Origin: Agroathelia rolfsii
Taxonomy: Eukaryota > Basidiomycota > Agaricomycetes > Amylocorticiales > Amylocorticiaceae
Assembly (NCBI GenBank): GCA_018343915.1
Contig: JABRWF010000007.1
Location: 3,348,001-3,412,000 of the forward strand
Direction: 5' to 3'
DNA length: 64,000 nucleotides
Program-made: the position numbers and the translations under genes
Part shown: positions 24,701 to 35,275 of the stretch, in pieces
Layout of the letters: the number at the start of each line of letters is the position of its first letter
Position numbering within the stretch: position 1 is the stretch's first letter
The notes under the pieces: generated by a model
What the model was told of the DNA's origin: nothing
The model's database searches: none
The model's input: only the letters and a program-made list of their open reading frames with translations

Positions 24701-27138
24701 CGCCGGGTGTTGAGAAGATGCAGAGTTCGTTTGCCGCTGCTGCCGCCGCTAATGAGTCTGCGCTGGGGCTGAAAGGTATACATGGTACACCGCATACGCC
24801 AACGAGGATAGCCACTGCGTCACACATGCCAGTCCTACCGTCATCATCATCATCTACAATTCGTATGCCTGAGTCACCTACGACACCTTCCTCCTCTCTG
24901 CCGCCTACTCTGCCGCTGAATGATAAAGACAAGGGTAAAGGCAAAGGCAAAGAGGTCTCTTCCTCCCCTGATCACCTCGCCCGCCTAGACTCGCAAGCTC
25001 TCAACTTTGCGCGCCACAGCTTGCTAATGCGCCATAGCCTCGCCACATGGCAACGCCGTGCGACCGATCGCGCTGCATGGCGCGAGGCGTGTAGGCGCAG
25101 CGAGGTCTACAGCTCGAAAGTCAACCGCGAGCGTGAGCGCGCCAACTCGTTCTCCTCCGCGGGGGGCAGTGAGCGCAAGAGGGTGCTGAGCACTGTGAGT
25201 CGGGCGTCGGCGCCGACGGTGGTGAAGAAGCGCAAGAGGCCGAGGCAATCGTTTGAACAGGCGTCGGCGAGGCCGAGGACGGATGAGGAATTAGCAGAGA
25301 GGTTGAGGAATGTACGTGGCCTTGATTTTTTTTTTCTATCTGTTTTTGGTTGTTGACTTCTTCTATCTTAATAGAATCAGAAAATGTACGAAAAGTCATG
25401 GGGCCAGGGCACGCTCGTGCAGACCGTCAAACGGTTCCTGCAAGAGTCGATGATCTTGTCGCCGAGTAATTGGGGATTGTGGATGTCGGTAAATGGAGAC
25501 GTGGATGGGACGTACCTCTCGCGGCAGCTCGGGCGCGGGTATCCTCTTGGTCAAGGAGGTGGGGATATTATCCCTGTAAGGCTTATGGATGGTGATGCCG
25601 ATGAGGGCGCTCCATCAAGTGAGATGTATCCCGGGCTGATTGTGTTTGAGCTGAGTCCGCTGGATGAAGAGGATGACCTGGATAAGTAAGGAATCTTGTT
25701 GTTGTCCATTGTCAGCTGTTTGGAATGCTCACGGCATTTCGCAGGAGAAAGCTTATTGTCGACGATTGCTTGCGATTACGCAGTGTTATCGAGGAGCTTC
25801 CTCCGGATAGGCATTATGTTCCAGCGCTTTTGGTCCTTTCCTGGGCTAACAAGCCGGAGTCAAAGGCTGAAGAGACTCAGTTCACCAGTCTTGTAAGCTC
25901 CGTCTGATTAAGTATACTTGACGAGTTTTTGTTGACATGCTGGTATACAGTGCCAGAAATATGTCGAAGACGGCTCTATCAGCAGCTTCTCAACCGCGCA
26001 GCTCGCCTCAAAGGCGATGGATCTGGCCGAACGCCAGTACGCCGCTTTGAAGCAATTAGTTATTGATGCCTCTGGGCGGCTTGTCCGAAAGTTCACCGTA
26101 CATGGTAAGGTTTCCATTTTCTCATAGTATAAACCAATGAGTGATAGTCTAAATAATTTTAGATCTATTCAAGGTCTTTGAGGTATCATGGCGCGACTTT
26201 ATTACTGAATGGGATGATGTGTGCTGGGAAGATGATGAGTGTAAGTTGAACTTTACTTCGAAGCCTTTCGTCGCTCAACTCATTCTCCCGTAGTTCAATG
26301 GGTGCTATATGACCGTATGGTTGAGGCCGCGTCTAAACTCATGGACGAGATTGTTTTCCATGTTGCCGAGTTGATCGGAAAAGGTGATGCCTTGCCATCT
26401 CACCCTAGCATTGACATGCAAGGCGTTGATGACTCAGAGTGAGTACCGTTTCTTGGTCCCTTTTCTCTCAGTTGGTTGATCATGATTTTCACCTAGTGCT
26501 GCTTTTGATCGTGTCATCTCTTGGCTTCGTAACCACGGCGCCAACAGTGTCATTACAAGCGCCATCCAGGATCTCGAGATCCAGAGGGATACGGGCAAAG
26601 GTAAGCAATTACGTCTCTTTGAAAGACTCCCTTCTTCTTTAACTTACTCTGTTAACCCATTGCAGGATTCTTACCAGAATCCTTCACCCACCATATACGT
26701 CAGCTAGCTCTGAGCAGACTAGACGAAGCTGTTGGAGGGACACCCAACTCCTCATTCCTTGTGGCGACGGCATCCATCGACGAAACGCTCCGTAGATTCG
26801 AGACATCTGTGAACGCGTCATCACTACAACTTCAAACAAGCCTGAGCAAGCTTAGTGCCGGGATTCCCGCGCGTCGCTCACCAAAACGGCGATTGGACTC
26901 GGAAGATACGGCGCCGTATGTTCTGAGTATTACACCTCTCCTTTTTTCTCTCAATTGATTTCACCGTCCTTTTTCTAGTGTCAAGAGGGCCAAAGTGACG
27001 GTTGATTCCATGATGGACGACGATCCATCCTTCCAGTACGACAACAATTTGGCCACTGAAACTCGGCCATCAGTGATGGTGTCGGTTGCCATGTTGAAGG
27101 CGCTCACGAAGGATATTAAGAAGAAGTACGGAAGTTAA
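21701..27138 (+). CDS. SAC3: mRNA export factor Sac3/GANP with internal FG repeats
   Basis: Thirteen exons (21701-21859, 21913-22092, 22144-22251, 22329-22563, 22616-25311, 25375-25685, 25745-25892, 25951-26104, 26163-26240, 26294-26438, 26497-26600, 26666-26915, 26979-27138) give 1,575 aa. Sac3/GANP scaffolds TREX-2, which couples transcription to mRNA export at the nuclear pore. The SAC3 domain begins at about residue 90: KGTCTDMCARFERYERM, LDYLFRDLIPLADF, FIYDRTRAIRTDF, then LQEFYMDNKAGADG and a PCI-like helical region to about 400. A long Ser/Pro/Thr-rich stretch follows with at least nine FG-type motifs (SPFG, NPFG, LFGI, IFGG, NGFG), a Lys/Gly tract, a basic helix and a C-terminal region of family-like helices ending MLKALTKDIKKKYGS. 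An alternative start is ATG 21725. FG repeats allow binding to transport receptors or nucleoporins; here they follow the SAC3 fold. Confidence 0.9.
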
Positions 27139-27671
27139 TCTGATGTGCAACATAAACATCATGAATATTATTACCGCATATGCGCATAACACTGAATTCG
27201 TGCTTTCATTTACGAGTGAGGTGTCTTTACAAAGCTGTGCAAGGTATGAAATAGCAGCAAATGTGGTGCATATACTTTTTTTTTTGCCAATTTCGGATGC
27301 TTGTGTTCGTTTTTGTACCTCACTGAGCATGAGCATGATTAGCAAACTTAAACAAAATAAGTAGGCATCGAAATCTGGACTGATGTCTAGGGATTTGTGT
27401 CAACTCCGAGTCAGGCTGTTGTGGTAACTGGCAATAGGATAAACTGTAGATTTTGACGTGCCGACTTCAAATATGACCTATGATTTTTAAATTCAAGTGA
27501 AAGTGGAGGATGAAAGGATTCCAAGCCCGCGTTATCTCTGGCCTTCACACCATGGATGAAAATTTGTATGTATAAAGCAGGCATGATATTATTGGAGTCT
27601 AAAGATGACTATCCACGTCTAACTCGGGCTTGGATGCGTCAATTCGTCTGAGTCCGAGTTCAAATCCGACA
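27139..27671. other. Intergenic region downstream of SAC3
   Basis: AT-rich 3' region with no coding signal. It ends at the first copy of the old repeat that carries a solo LTR. Confidence 0.45.
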
Positions 27672-28135
27672 GCTAGTCACGAGGTCAAAACAAAGAGATA
27701 ATAGGCACAAGGATTGGATTCAAAACTACTGTATCACACACAGAGCAGAAGCTGTTAGGATATGTGATCCACGTGCCGAGGCACATGATTTTATCTTTAT
27801 ATTTACGGTAGTTTACTTTATCGATCGTTATCCGTTTGACTACGTACAACGATGTACAAGTAGAAAAGCGGAATTTATTTTCTGTGTCGACTGCTGCTCT
27901 TCGTCGTCGCTCGTCGTATTTCCACAGAAGCAGACAAGTATTTATGTGAAACGCAATATACTCCCAAGCCTATCGATTACATGCAACAGATAAGAAGTAC
28001 TACTGAGTACCAGCAAACAACAGGGAATATGAAATTACAGACGAACGCCCGCTGTCATGAAGCGGGGCGTGACCGATCCGACGCAGCGGAACTGTGACAA
28101 GTAACGCTGCGCCGTTACACCAAAATACAGAAACT
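27672..28135. repeat. Old dispersed repeat, copy A (interrupted by a solo LTR)
   Basis: With the solo LTR at 27753-27926 removed, about 285 bp align with copy B at 31834-32276 in the same orientation. Shared words, in order: GTCACGAG, AGGCACAAGG, TTCAAAA.CTACTGTATC, CAGAGCAG, GTATTTAT, ACATG.AACAGATAAGAA, GAATATGAAATTAC, GAACGCCCGCTG, GCGTGACCGATC and CCGTTACA. No protein content; I could not define its true ends. Confidence 0.65.
27753..27926 (+). mobile_element. Solo LTR A (174 bp), TG...CA, TSD GAAGC
   Basis: Begins TGTTAGGATATGTGATCC, ends CGTATTTCCACA, with the 5-bp direct repeat GAAGC on both sides (27748-27752 and 27927-27931). TG...CA ends plus a 5-bp target duplication are the signature of an LTR retrotransposon; no internal coding region remains, so it is a solo LTR. 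It matches the reverse complement of the element at 31872-32046. Orientation relative to transcription is not determined. Confidence 0.72.
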
Positions 28136-28160
28136 GATTTGCTTACTCATCTAATCACAG

Positions 28161-28252
28161 TGGGGGATTTCATATGATATTTGCCCTGAGTCTCAGCCAA
28201 TCAGATGGGTTGTTTTTCATCTGTTAATGCAAATATCATTTAGAATCCCCCA
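28161..28252. mobile_element. Foldback MITE (92 bp) with 24-bp inverted ends
   Basis: TGGGGGATTTCATATGATAT at the left and the inverted complement of TGGGGGATTCTAAATGATAT at the right, both continuing into TTGC, frame a short centre that itself contains a CAGATGGG/CATCTG inverted pair. No clear target-site duplication. It lies about 210 bp upstream of the first MDR oxidoreductase, so it may affect that promoter. Confidence 0.6.
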
Positions 28253-28463
28253 TCGTGAATGAGCTGTATTTGCCGCTTACAGGGATTTGTCTAATGTTGT
28301 CGACTCATCAAAAGCGTTTTGTTGGTAATGGTTAAAAATTATTCAGCAATCAACTGCGTGTCATAAGAGTATAAAGATGCCTCATTGACTGCCAGTGAGG
28401 ATAATTGAACGTCGTTGAATACTTATAGGGTCTTGGCCGGATTGTAACTTCTTTTGCTAGGTT

Positions 28464-29940
28464 ATGTCTTCAGGCCCCGAATCTCCTATGCAAATCCCTC
28501 AGATACAAAAAGGTGGGCACAGTGTTTTGCTTTGAACTATTAATATTGCTGATATTGCTCATGATTATCTACTTCGTTACTTTTGAAGCTTGGTATCAAA
28601 CCAAGCGTGCTAGATATACTGAGGCGCTTGAACTGAAATATGTTCCTGTTCCGCCGCCATTACCCGGGGATGTGCTTGTAAAAGGTAGGCCACTGTGCTA
28701 TGATCTTCTCTAGATTTTAAGGATAAACCCCATATAGTTCATTCCGTCGCGCTAAATCACGAATGGAAGACGTGGCCTTGGATTTCGTGGCCACTCAGAA
28801 CTCTACCTGCCATTCCCGGCACTGAATGCAGTGGTTGGGTTGCAGACGCCAATGGCATCTCGGAGTTTCAAAAGGGAGATGGTAATTGTTTCACAAAATA
28901 GCATTCGAACGGCACTGACATCCGCTATCATAGAGGTGATTGGAATTCTACCCCTGACGGGAAAAAAATCGCACTTTGGCAGTGGCAGAGGCACATTAGC
29001 GGAATATGTACTCATTCCGGTTTGTGCTATGCCTATGCTAGACTATATCATGATGCTAATTGAACCTTCAAGTCTGATATGCTCATCAAGAAACCAAAGT
29101 CAATGCCGTTCGAACAGGCTGCAGGCCTGAGTGGACTGGGTGTTACGGCCTACACTTTTTTGCATCTCATGGCTCATGTGCAGCCAGGTCAAAAGATCTT
29201 TATCAGCGGTGGAGGCACAGGTTGCGGATGGATGCTAACACAGCTTGCGAAGGCCGCCGGCGTACACGTTACAGTGAGCTGCTCTGCTTCCAAGTTCGAG
29301 CAACTCAAAAGCTTGGGAGCTGATGTGGTAGGTTTCCGTCTGATTTTTTACCTATGACACTTATTTAGAATTTCTCAGGTCTTAAATTACAAGTCTTTGC
29401 CGATAGTTGACCAAATCCTTGCACTGGATACTCAGTTTGACGCCGTTTTCGACTGTATTGGGGATCAATCATTATACCAATCTTCGCCAGGCTTTCTCAT
29501 TCCATCCGGTTCCTATTTGGCATTAAGCCCTGACTTGGGTGATATCACTAGTGTCTGGAAGGCTGTGCAAAAGATTACGTCCTTACTCTGCAATTATTGG
29601 CTGCCTGTGTGGGCTGGCGGTGTTCCTCGAGGGTATCAGTTCCGCAGTACGAAAATAACGAAGAAGGAGATGCTCAAACTTGCCCACTTATATGAAGACG
29701 GTAGGAGATACTGGCAAGTCTGCCATGTTACTGAATCTGATGATTGTTTTATTTTCATTTAGGGCACATTCAGGTTTTAATTGATTCTGTTCATACTTCG
29801 GATAAGACTGGCGTCCTCAAAGCATATAACCGAACTTCTTCCATGAAGGTAACTTATCCATGTTATGTATTTTGCTTAGGCGCTCATCCTACGCTACGCA
29901 GGCTAATGGGAAAGTTGTTATATCTATGGTTGACTTTTAG
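28464..29940 (+). CDS. MDR-superfamily oxidoreductase, paralogue 1
   Basis: Eight exons (28464-28512, 28589-28684, 28738-28881, 28934-29019, 29073-29327, 29379-29700, 29763-29848, 29902-29940) give 358 aa. Medium-chain dehydrogenase/reductase of the zinc-independent quinone oxidoreductase/enoyl reductase type. N-terminal GroES-like half: VHSVALNHEWK, ECSGWVAD, GTLAEYVLIP. NAD(P)-binding half: FEQAAGLSGLGVTAYT, the glycine loop ISGGGTGCGWM, FDAVFDCIGD, DSVHTSDKTGVLKAY and the end ANGKVVISMVDF. The catalytic-zinc Cys/His set of true alcohol dehydrogenases is absent. Substrate unknown; NAD(P)H reduction of an activated double bond or quinone fits the family. Paralogues at 47585-49061 and 49855-51334 have the same exon lengths except exon 1. 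This copy is more diverged and is separated from them by about 17.6 kb of largely mobile sequence. Confidence 0.85.
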
Positions 29941-31833
29941 ATGGTGCTAGACTCATCCCTAGGAATAAACGCTAGATATCGGATATGCCGCACTTCTACT
30001 CCCTATCTCTAGTGTTTTATGATTTATTTATATTATTTTTAGTACTTTGAATTATGATGCGTTTTATTACAATGTACAGAGCACTTGAACAAGTTGCAGC
30101 ATTTCCTTCTCCTGATATGGTCGAAGACACGGAATGATGCTGCCATATTGTCAAACCCAAGCTCACGGTAATTGTAATATCGCCTTTAAATCTTACGGTT
30201 TGCTCCTCTACAGACAAGGAATCTCTGAGCGATAATCAGTTATGGTATATCAAAATTAATACATGAGGATAGGTATAACATCTCGATTTGACTCAAGTTT
30301 TGAGAGCGCGCCGAGTACAGTAGCAAGATATGATGCAAAGACATATGAAGCTTTATAATTTATAGTGCAATGATGACTTCATGGATGGACGGACTCGATG
30401 TTAGTTGAATTGGACTTGAGTTATGAGAAAACTTAAATGTATTCAACTTGTTCTGTAGTGAAAGGACTTGCCAGAAAGATTGGACATCCACTGGCATCTG
30501 ATGATGCCCTCTTTTGCTCCCTGGAATGTTTTCTGATAGACATGAAGAGGGCTGTACAAGAGCAAAGAGGACGGCGAGACGAGTATCAGACCGAAGCTCA
30601 TCTTGTACAAGGACAATGTCCGAGTCAGGTTGTGTCAAGGGGATACTCCTTGACTTGATGCAATTCGAGGGTCAACACCCACAAATAACTTCAATTCTTG
30701 GTAATACCCTCTTAACCTTAAGTTCTTACAAAGTACCTAAGCAGGAGCTTTCCCACAGGTACCGCACCCTTGATTTTATTAAAGGGGCAGCCGGGTACTC
30801 GGTTATCTCCTACTTATTCGATGCTCTTATTGGAATTCACACGTATGAGGGGATTTGCACCACCTCCAAGTAATGGACAGAGAGAGAGAAAAAGGGGCTA
30901 GGATGAGGGGCCTAGGCCTAGGAGATATACCCTGAAGGCAAAGAGTTTATTAGCAATCTATTTTAATGAATACAAACCTTTGTTTACTTGCCTGAAGGCG
31001 AAGAGGTCAAAGCTGAGCCTTTCAGGACAAGTTACATGCACTATTTATACTACTATAGAATGGTCCGTGCGCAGCATGGATGGTCTGTGCGCAGAGGGAA
31101 ATAGAAGCGTAAGAGTGGCAATGTAGGGGAAGAACGTTTACCCTAACTCCACCGGGCATCCGTGTGGAGATCCGTTTCCAGACCAGTACCGGTAACTGTT
31201 AGGAATTGTTCAAGGGGAGGAAGGCTGCGTTCCTGGGCTGTGCGCGATGATGAAAATAGAAGTGAGCGCAGCCCCGAGATTACTCCTGTGATGTGCGGCT
31301 TGGAGACACGTGAGGGCCAATCACATGACCACTGCACTGCCCACAGTCCACGCCCTAAAGGGTAATTTTCATAAGAAAAGTAAAAGAAAAGAAAAGAAAA
31401 TGTAATAACTAAATAAGTAGTAGTCCAAATAATACAAGAGAGTGGCCGAAAAATCGGCAAAAATTCCCTTCTCATGACAGGTTGCATCTTGAGGTTTAAT
31501 GGTGCATCTCCGCCCAAGAGATCCCATAGAAAATCATAGACTGATGGATATTGCTAGCGAAGCGTGCTAACCACTGCAGAAAGCCGAGCGTATGCCTTGT
31601 CGATATTTCGAAGTGAGCCATTGTTATTATCATACTAGTATATCTTGCTCATAAGAGACGAGCCGCATGTGTTTGTGGAATGAGAGCTAGAGTGAGCCAC
31701 ACAAGGATGTTCCAGCAGCTTTGAGAGGTGTTCTATTGCCGAAACAGACGAAGAACACTCATTATATGTGGATTCATGTGCGGTAGTGTTAGTATAGGCA
31801 ATCCATGCTTTGATAGGAGTGACGCTGTGACGG
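29941..31833. other. Gene-free region with short repeats
   Basis: No intact gene. Small direct repeats include ATGGTC.GTGCGCAG twice at about 31061-31093 and CTGAAGGC.AAGAG twice near 30931-31003. A polypyrimidine/polypurine run lies at 31375-31400. Open frames near 30360-30870 and 31143-31517 have no family signature. Confidence 0.4.
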
Positions 31834-32276
31834 CTGTCACGAGATCGAACAATGAAATAACAGGCACAAGGTGTTAAAATACAACGAGCGACGACGATGA
31901 GCAGCGGTCGACACAAAGAATTGTATTCCGCTTGTCTACTTGTACATCGTTGTACGTAGTCAAACGGATAGTAAACAAGAATGTAAACTACCGTAAATAT
32001 AAAGGCAGAATCATGTGACCCAGCACATGGATCACATATTCTAACACAAGGGTTGGTTCAAAAGCTACTGTATCGCACCCAGAGCAGACAGGTATTTATA
32101 CTAAAATACTATCTCCTCCCAAATCCATCGTCCACATGTAACAGATAAGAAATACGACCGAGTATCACCAAGCGTGAGAGAATATGAAATTACTAGCGAA
32201 CGCCCGCTGCCCTGCAGCGCGGCGTGACCGATCTGACATAGCGGGGCCGTGACAAGCAATGCTGCACCGTTACAGA
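31834..32276. repeat. Old dispersed repeat, copy B (interrupted by a solo LTR)
   Basis: Same repeat as 27672-28135 and in the same orientation, but the solo LTR (31872-32046) sits at a different position within it, so the order of shared words around the LTR differs between the copies. Removing both LTRs restores collinearity. Confidence 0.65.
31872..32046 (-). mobile_element. Solo LTR B (175 bp), TG...CA, TSD CAAGG
   Basis: Begins TGTTAAAATACAACGAG and ends TATTCTAACA; the 5-bp repeat CAAGG flanks it (31867-31871 and 32047-32051). It is the reverse complement of solo LTR A over nearly its whole length (shared words include TACATCGTTGTACGTAGTC and AAACTACCGTAAATATAAA). Strand is given relative to A. 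Confidence 0.72.
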
Positions 32277-32521
32277 CGCAGTCACAGTCACGCGGAGTGT
32301 GACTATGGTTTATGTTGCTACGGATTTTTGTAGTAGTTATTTTATTCGTTTGTCCGCGTACCGCGTCCAAGTACAACGACAAGCGTAATTCAATCTAGCT
32401 TTTGACTTATTACTGGCTGGCCCGCTTTTCTCATAGGTAGAAGGTGCAAGAGCCGGTTTCGAAGTCGCAACCTTGTCAGCAAGCGTCACTGGGTTGATCA
32501 TGATGTAACCGCCACGCCATG
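32277..32521. other. Left flank of the large inverted-repeat element
   Basis: No gene. The last three bases, ATG at 32519-32521, match ATG at 43275-43277 immediately after the element. Confidence 0.5.
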
Positions 32522-32557
32522 CACTCTGGTTATTTATAAGTAACAACCAAAAATATA

Positions 32558-32905
32558 TATATAGTTTTACAATAATATTTACTTTGGGTATAATCTTATG
32601 TAATACTAGTGTTTTTACATCAAGTAAAAACCTAGGATTTACATTGGTTTTTATATTAAGTAAACCAATAAGTAAATATAGCAACTTGAGCCAAAGTAAA
32701 ATCAGTAGTTTTACCTAAAGTAGAATTTCTGACATTTTTACTCAGGGTAAAGCTATTGTATTTACCAGAAAATTTACTCTAGGTAAAACCATTCAGGGTA
32801 AAACCGTTGTATTTACTATAAAATTTACTCTAGGTAAAACCATTAGTAAAACTATAAGTAAAAACCATCCGTGGTTTTACTCCGAGTAAAACCAAAAGTT
32901 TTACA
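32558..32905. repeat. Subterminal TTTAC...GTAAA palindrome array
   Basis: About ten short inverted units of the form TTTAC-n4/5-GTAAA: for example TTTTACTCAGGGTAAAG, TTTACTCTAGGTAAAACC (twice) and TTTTACTCCGAGTAAAACC. Both half-sites also occur singly. Such clustered subterminal motifs are where transposases of CACTA-type elements bind. The mirrored array in the right arm is 42891-43238. Confidence 0.6.
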
Positions 32906-32920
32906 TAATCACCCCGATTA

Positions 32921-33027
32921 GGTCGCCTAGGTGCCTACATCGCCTAGTAGTGGTCGCCTGGGTGCCTACATCACCCAGTATACATCACCTAGTAGTGGTC
33001 GCCAGGGTGCCTACATTGCCCAGTAGT
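32921..33027. repeat. Tandem repeat, about 31-bp unit, three copies (left arm)
   Basis: Copies start GGTCGCCTAGGTGCCTACAT (32921), GGTCGCCTGGGTGCCTACAT (32952) and GGTCGCCAGGGTGCCTACAT (32997), each ending in CAGTAGT or CTAGTAGT. The second copy has an internal 14-bp duplication. Mirrored at 42769-42875. Confidence 0.7.
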
Positions 33028-33958
33028 GAGTGCCCTACTTACATCTCCAAAGGTGCTCAGAGAAAAATTCACATTGCCCAAGCAATCTAGTCTATTTACT
33101 AATCACCAGTCAGGCAATCCAATCCATTCACTAATCACCAGCCAGATGCTTATTCAGGTAACTCAGTTTAGTAACAAGTTGCTGTTTGCATATTGAATGA
33201 GGCAATCCATCCTGGTTCCCTTACCGTTTAGATGCCTAATCATTAATTTAATCTCTTTTATTATATAGAGGGCCAGTGCGCCTAACACTATCTACAAGGC
33301 TATATAGCTAAACTAAACCACCACCTCCTCCCGCCTGATGAACTTCAAATTGTTTGAAGGTTCTTGTCTAGCGCACAAATCATAGGCGATGTACTACTAC
33401 TTAAGACAATACATGAGAGCAACCATTGATCTGAGGAACGTTAGTGCAGAATCCAGCTGTTGGAAGAGGTCCTTGGGGCCTTCCAAAGGGGTCTAAGAGG
33501 AGCTGACACAAGTAATTGTTGTGGTACATGCGGCGACGTAATTGTCTTGGTCGAATTTTGCATCCAACTAATCACGTACCTGAGTTTGGGGCATGGCATT
33601 TACATAATTGTAAGGGGATTAGGGCTTTATGGAAGTACAGCAAAAATGACGTATTATGGAACAAGAGTCATTGGCTATTTGAGCCATTGCAATATTACAA
33701 ATGTGTAAATAAATAAATAAAATGATATAGTTTGCTAGGTATCCCAATGAAAACTGCAGAAAATAGCATAACATACGCATTAATAAAAGACCAAGGTTGC
33801 AAAAGGGTTAGTTTATACCTTGGCAGGTTGGTTTCTGCCGCGTCCAACTCCTTAAGCATCTGAATGGCCTGTGCAAGCCAATTTTAATTTATTTTAATGC
33901 TGTCGGTTGCATCTTCAAGGGTATTGATTAAAAAATGGCGCAAGGCCTCTTTGTGCCT

Positions 33959-34210
33959 TTATTTTTTGTGTGAGTAGATAGTATGATAAGAACAATGAGT
34001 AGAATACTCAGGATCATTCTCGTCGATTGGATCCTTTGGTAGAAATGAGTCTCTGGCCCTCAGTTTGTCGCGTAGTTTCTTTCTGTTCTTGATCTCGGCG
34101 GTATACTCCTCTACGCAATTAAAAATGAACATGAGAAGATAATCTCGCATAGTCATGTCTTGTTCAGTCATAGATGAAGACGACGAAGACAACCCGGATG
34201 ACATAGACAT
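33959..34210 (-). other. Small open frame in left arm
   Basis: An 83-codon frame starting MSMSSGLSSSSSSMTEQDMT, with a basic helix RKKLRDKLRARD; unknown function. Identical to 41586-41837 (+) in the right arm, and a diverged copy lies at 39080-39415 (+) at the edge of the core. Three copies within one element suggest it is part of an ancestral element gene, possibly an N-terminal exon. Confidence 0.35.
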
Positions 34211-35275
34211 GGTTGATATGAGTGAAGAAGGGAGTCAGGGTTAGAAAGCCAAGATAGCTCGGATGAATCGACAACGATCGAGTGAATGCTTTATGGTGTG
34301 ATTACCCTGCATGGTTTAGATAGGAGAGAGACCATGGCACATATATGGAATAGTTATAGTTACCGCCACTTAATATTCTAATTACTACTTCAAACCAGTG
34401 TAACGTGGCTCAAATCATAAGTAATTACCTACAAGTAGTACAAATATTGTGCTTCACCTAACGAAGCTGGAACTAGCTTTTGAGCAGCTCTATCCTGGTA
34501 GGGCTATTACGCCATTCCTAATTGCGTGGCCACCAGGATACAATCATGTACTTAGTCAAAGGGAATATATTGACCTGAGAAATAAAACAATACTGGGTAA
34601 AAGGGGGTATGGAAAGTGCTTTCAGGTGTAGGAGTAGATCTATGCCGGGTCGCAACATCATCGCCGGAGGCACAGGGGTATGGTAGGAGCCATAAGGAAT
34701 TTGCGAAATAAACGGTGAGGGGAAATATGAAAGGGGGTATGATGCAAAATGAGAAAAGAAGATGGAAAGGAGGAAAAGAAAAACAGACAAGGAAACTATG
34801 TACAAACATCTAGTGTCATGGAAAGCTGTGAAAGGATGAGTGACCACAAAATGAGGTTATTGCACATACTGCAGAGCAAGCAGCCTGGTAAGGGAGATGA
34901 GAGTAAGTTAAGTAATGCCCTAGGATAGTGTATCAACATTTATTCATCTTACATATTGGATGGAATGGATAACTCACCACATGAACACCACTCGGAGTGT
35001 CTTCGAATGGAAACGAAGCATATCTCCAATTAAAATACTGGAATAGACGTCAGAAGGGAGGAAGATGCGATGCGCAAGCCATTGAGCAGAAATCTGCTGC
35101 TCACAATGGCATCCGGAGCTTGAGATCTTGAGAGAACGTCATGATCCAGTTGTCGATACTGTTGATAGGTAACTAGCAAAGGGGTGACAGAGTAAGAACC
35201 AGAAATCATGGAGTGAAAGCCATCAAGCAGCAATCCGCCGCTCGACATGGCCTCAGATTTCTAGGAGGGCACCAT

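Noticed and set aside
23685..24950. 421-codon minus-strand open frame opposite SAC3
   Set aside because: Gly/Val/Ala-rich shadow of the Ser/Pro/Thr-rich SAC3 exon.
27640..27680. Another B-box-like word, GAGTTCAAATCC
   Set aside because: The flanking bases do not form a T-stem and no A box precedes it.
31540..31590. tRNA-like A box (CAGTGGTTAGCACGC on the minus strand), suggesting a SINE or tRNA
   Set aside because: No matching B box at the right distance and no cloverleaf; the sequence around it does not fold as a tRNA.
27753..32046. Apparent inversion of a 170-bp segment between the two old repeat copies
   Set aside because: Each segment has TG...CA ends and its own 5-bp duplication, so two separate solo-LTR insertions explain it better.
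32440..32470. B-box-like GACTTCGAAACC on the minus strand
   Set aside because: No A box upstream at tRNA spacing, so not called as a tRNA or SINE.
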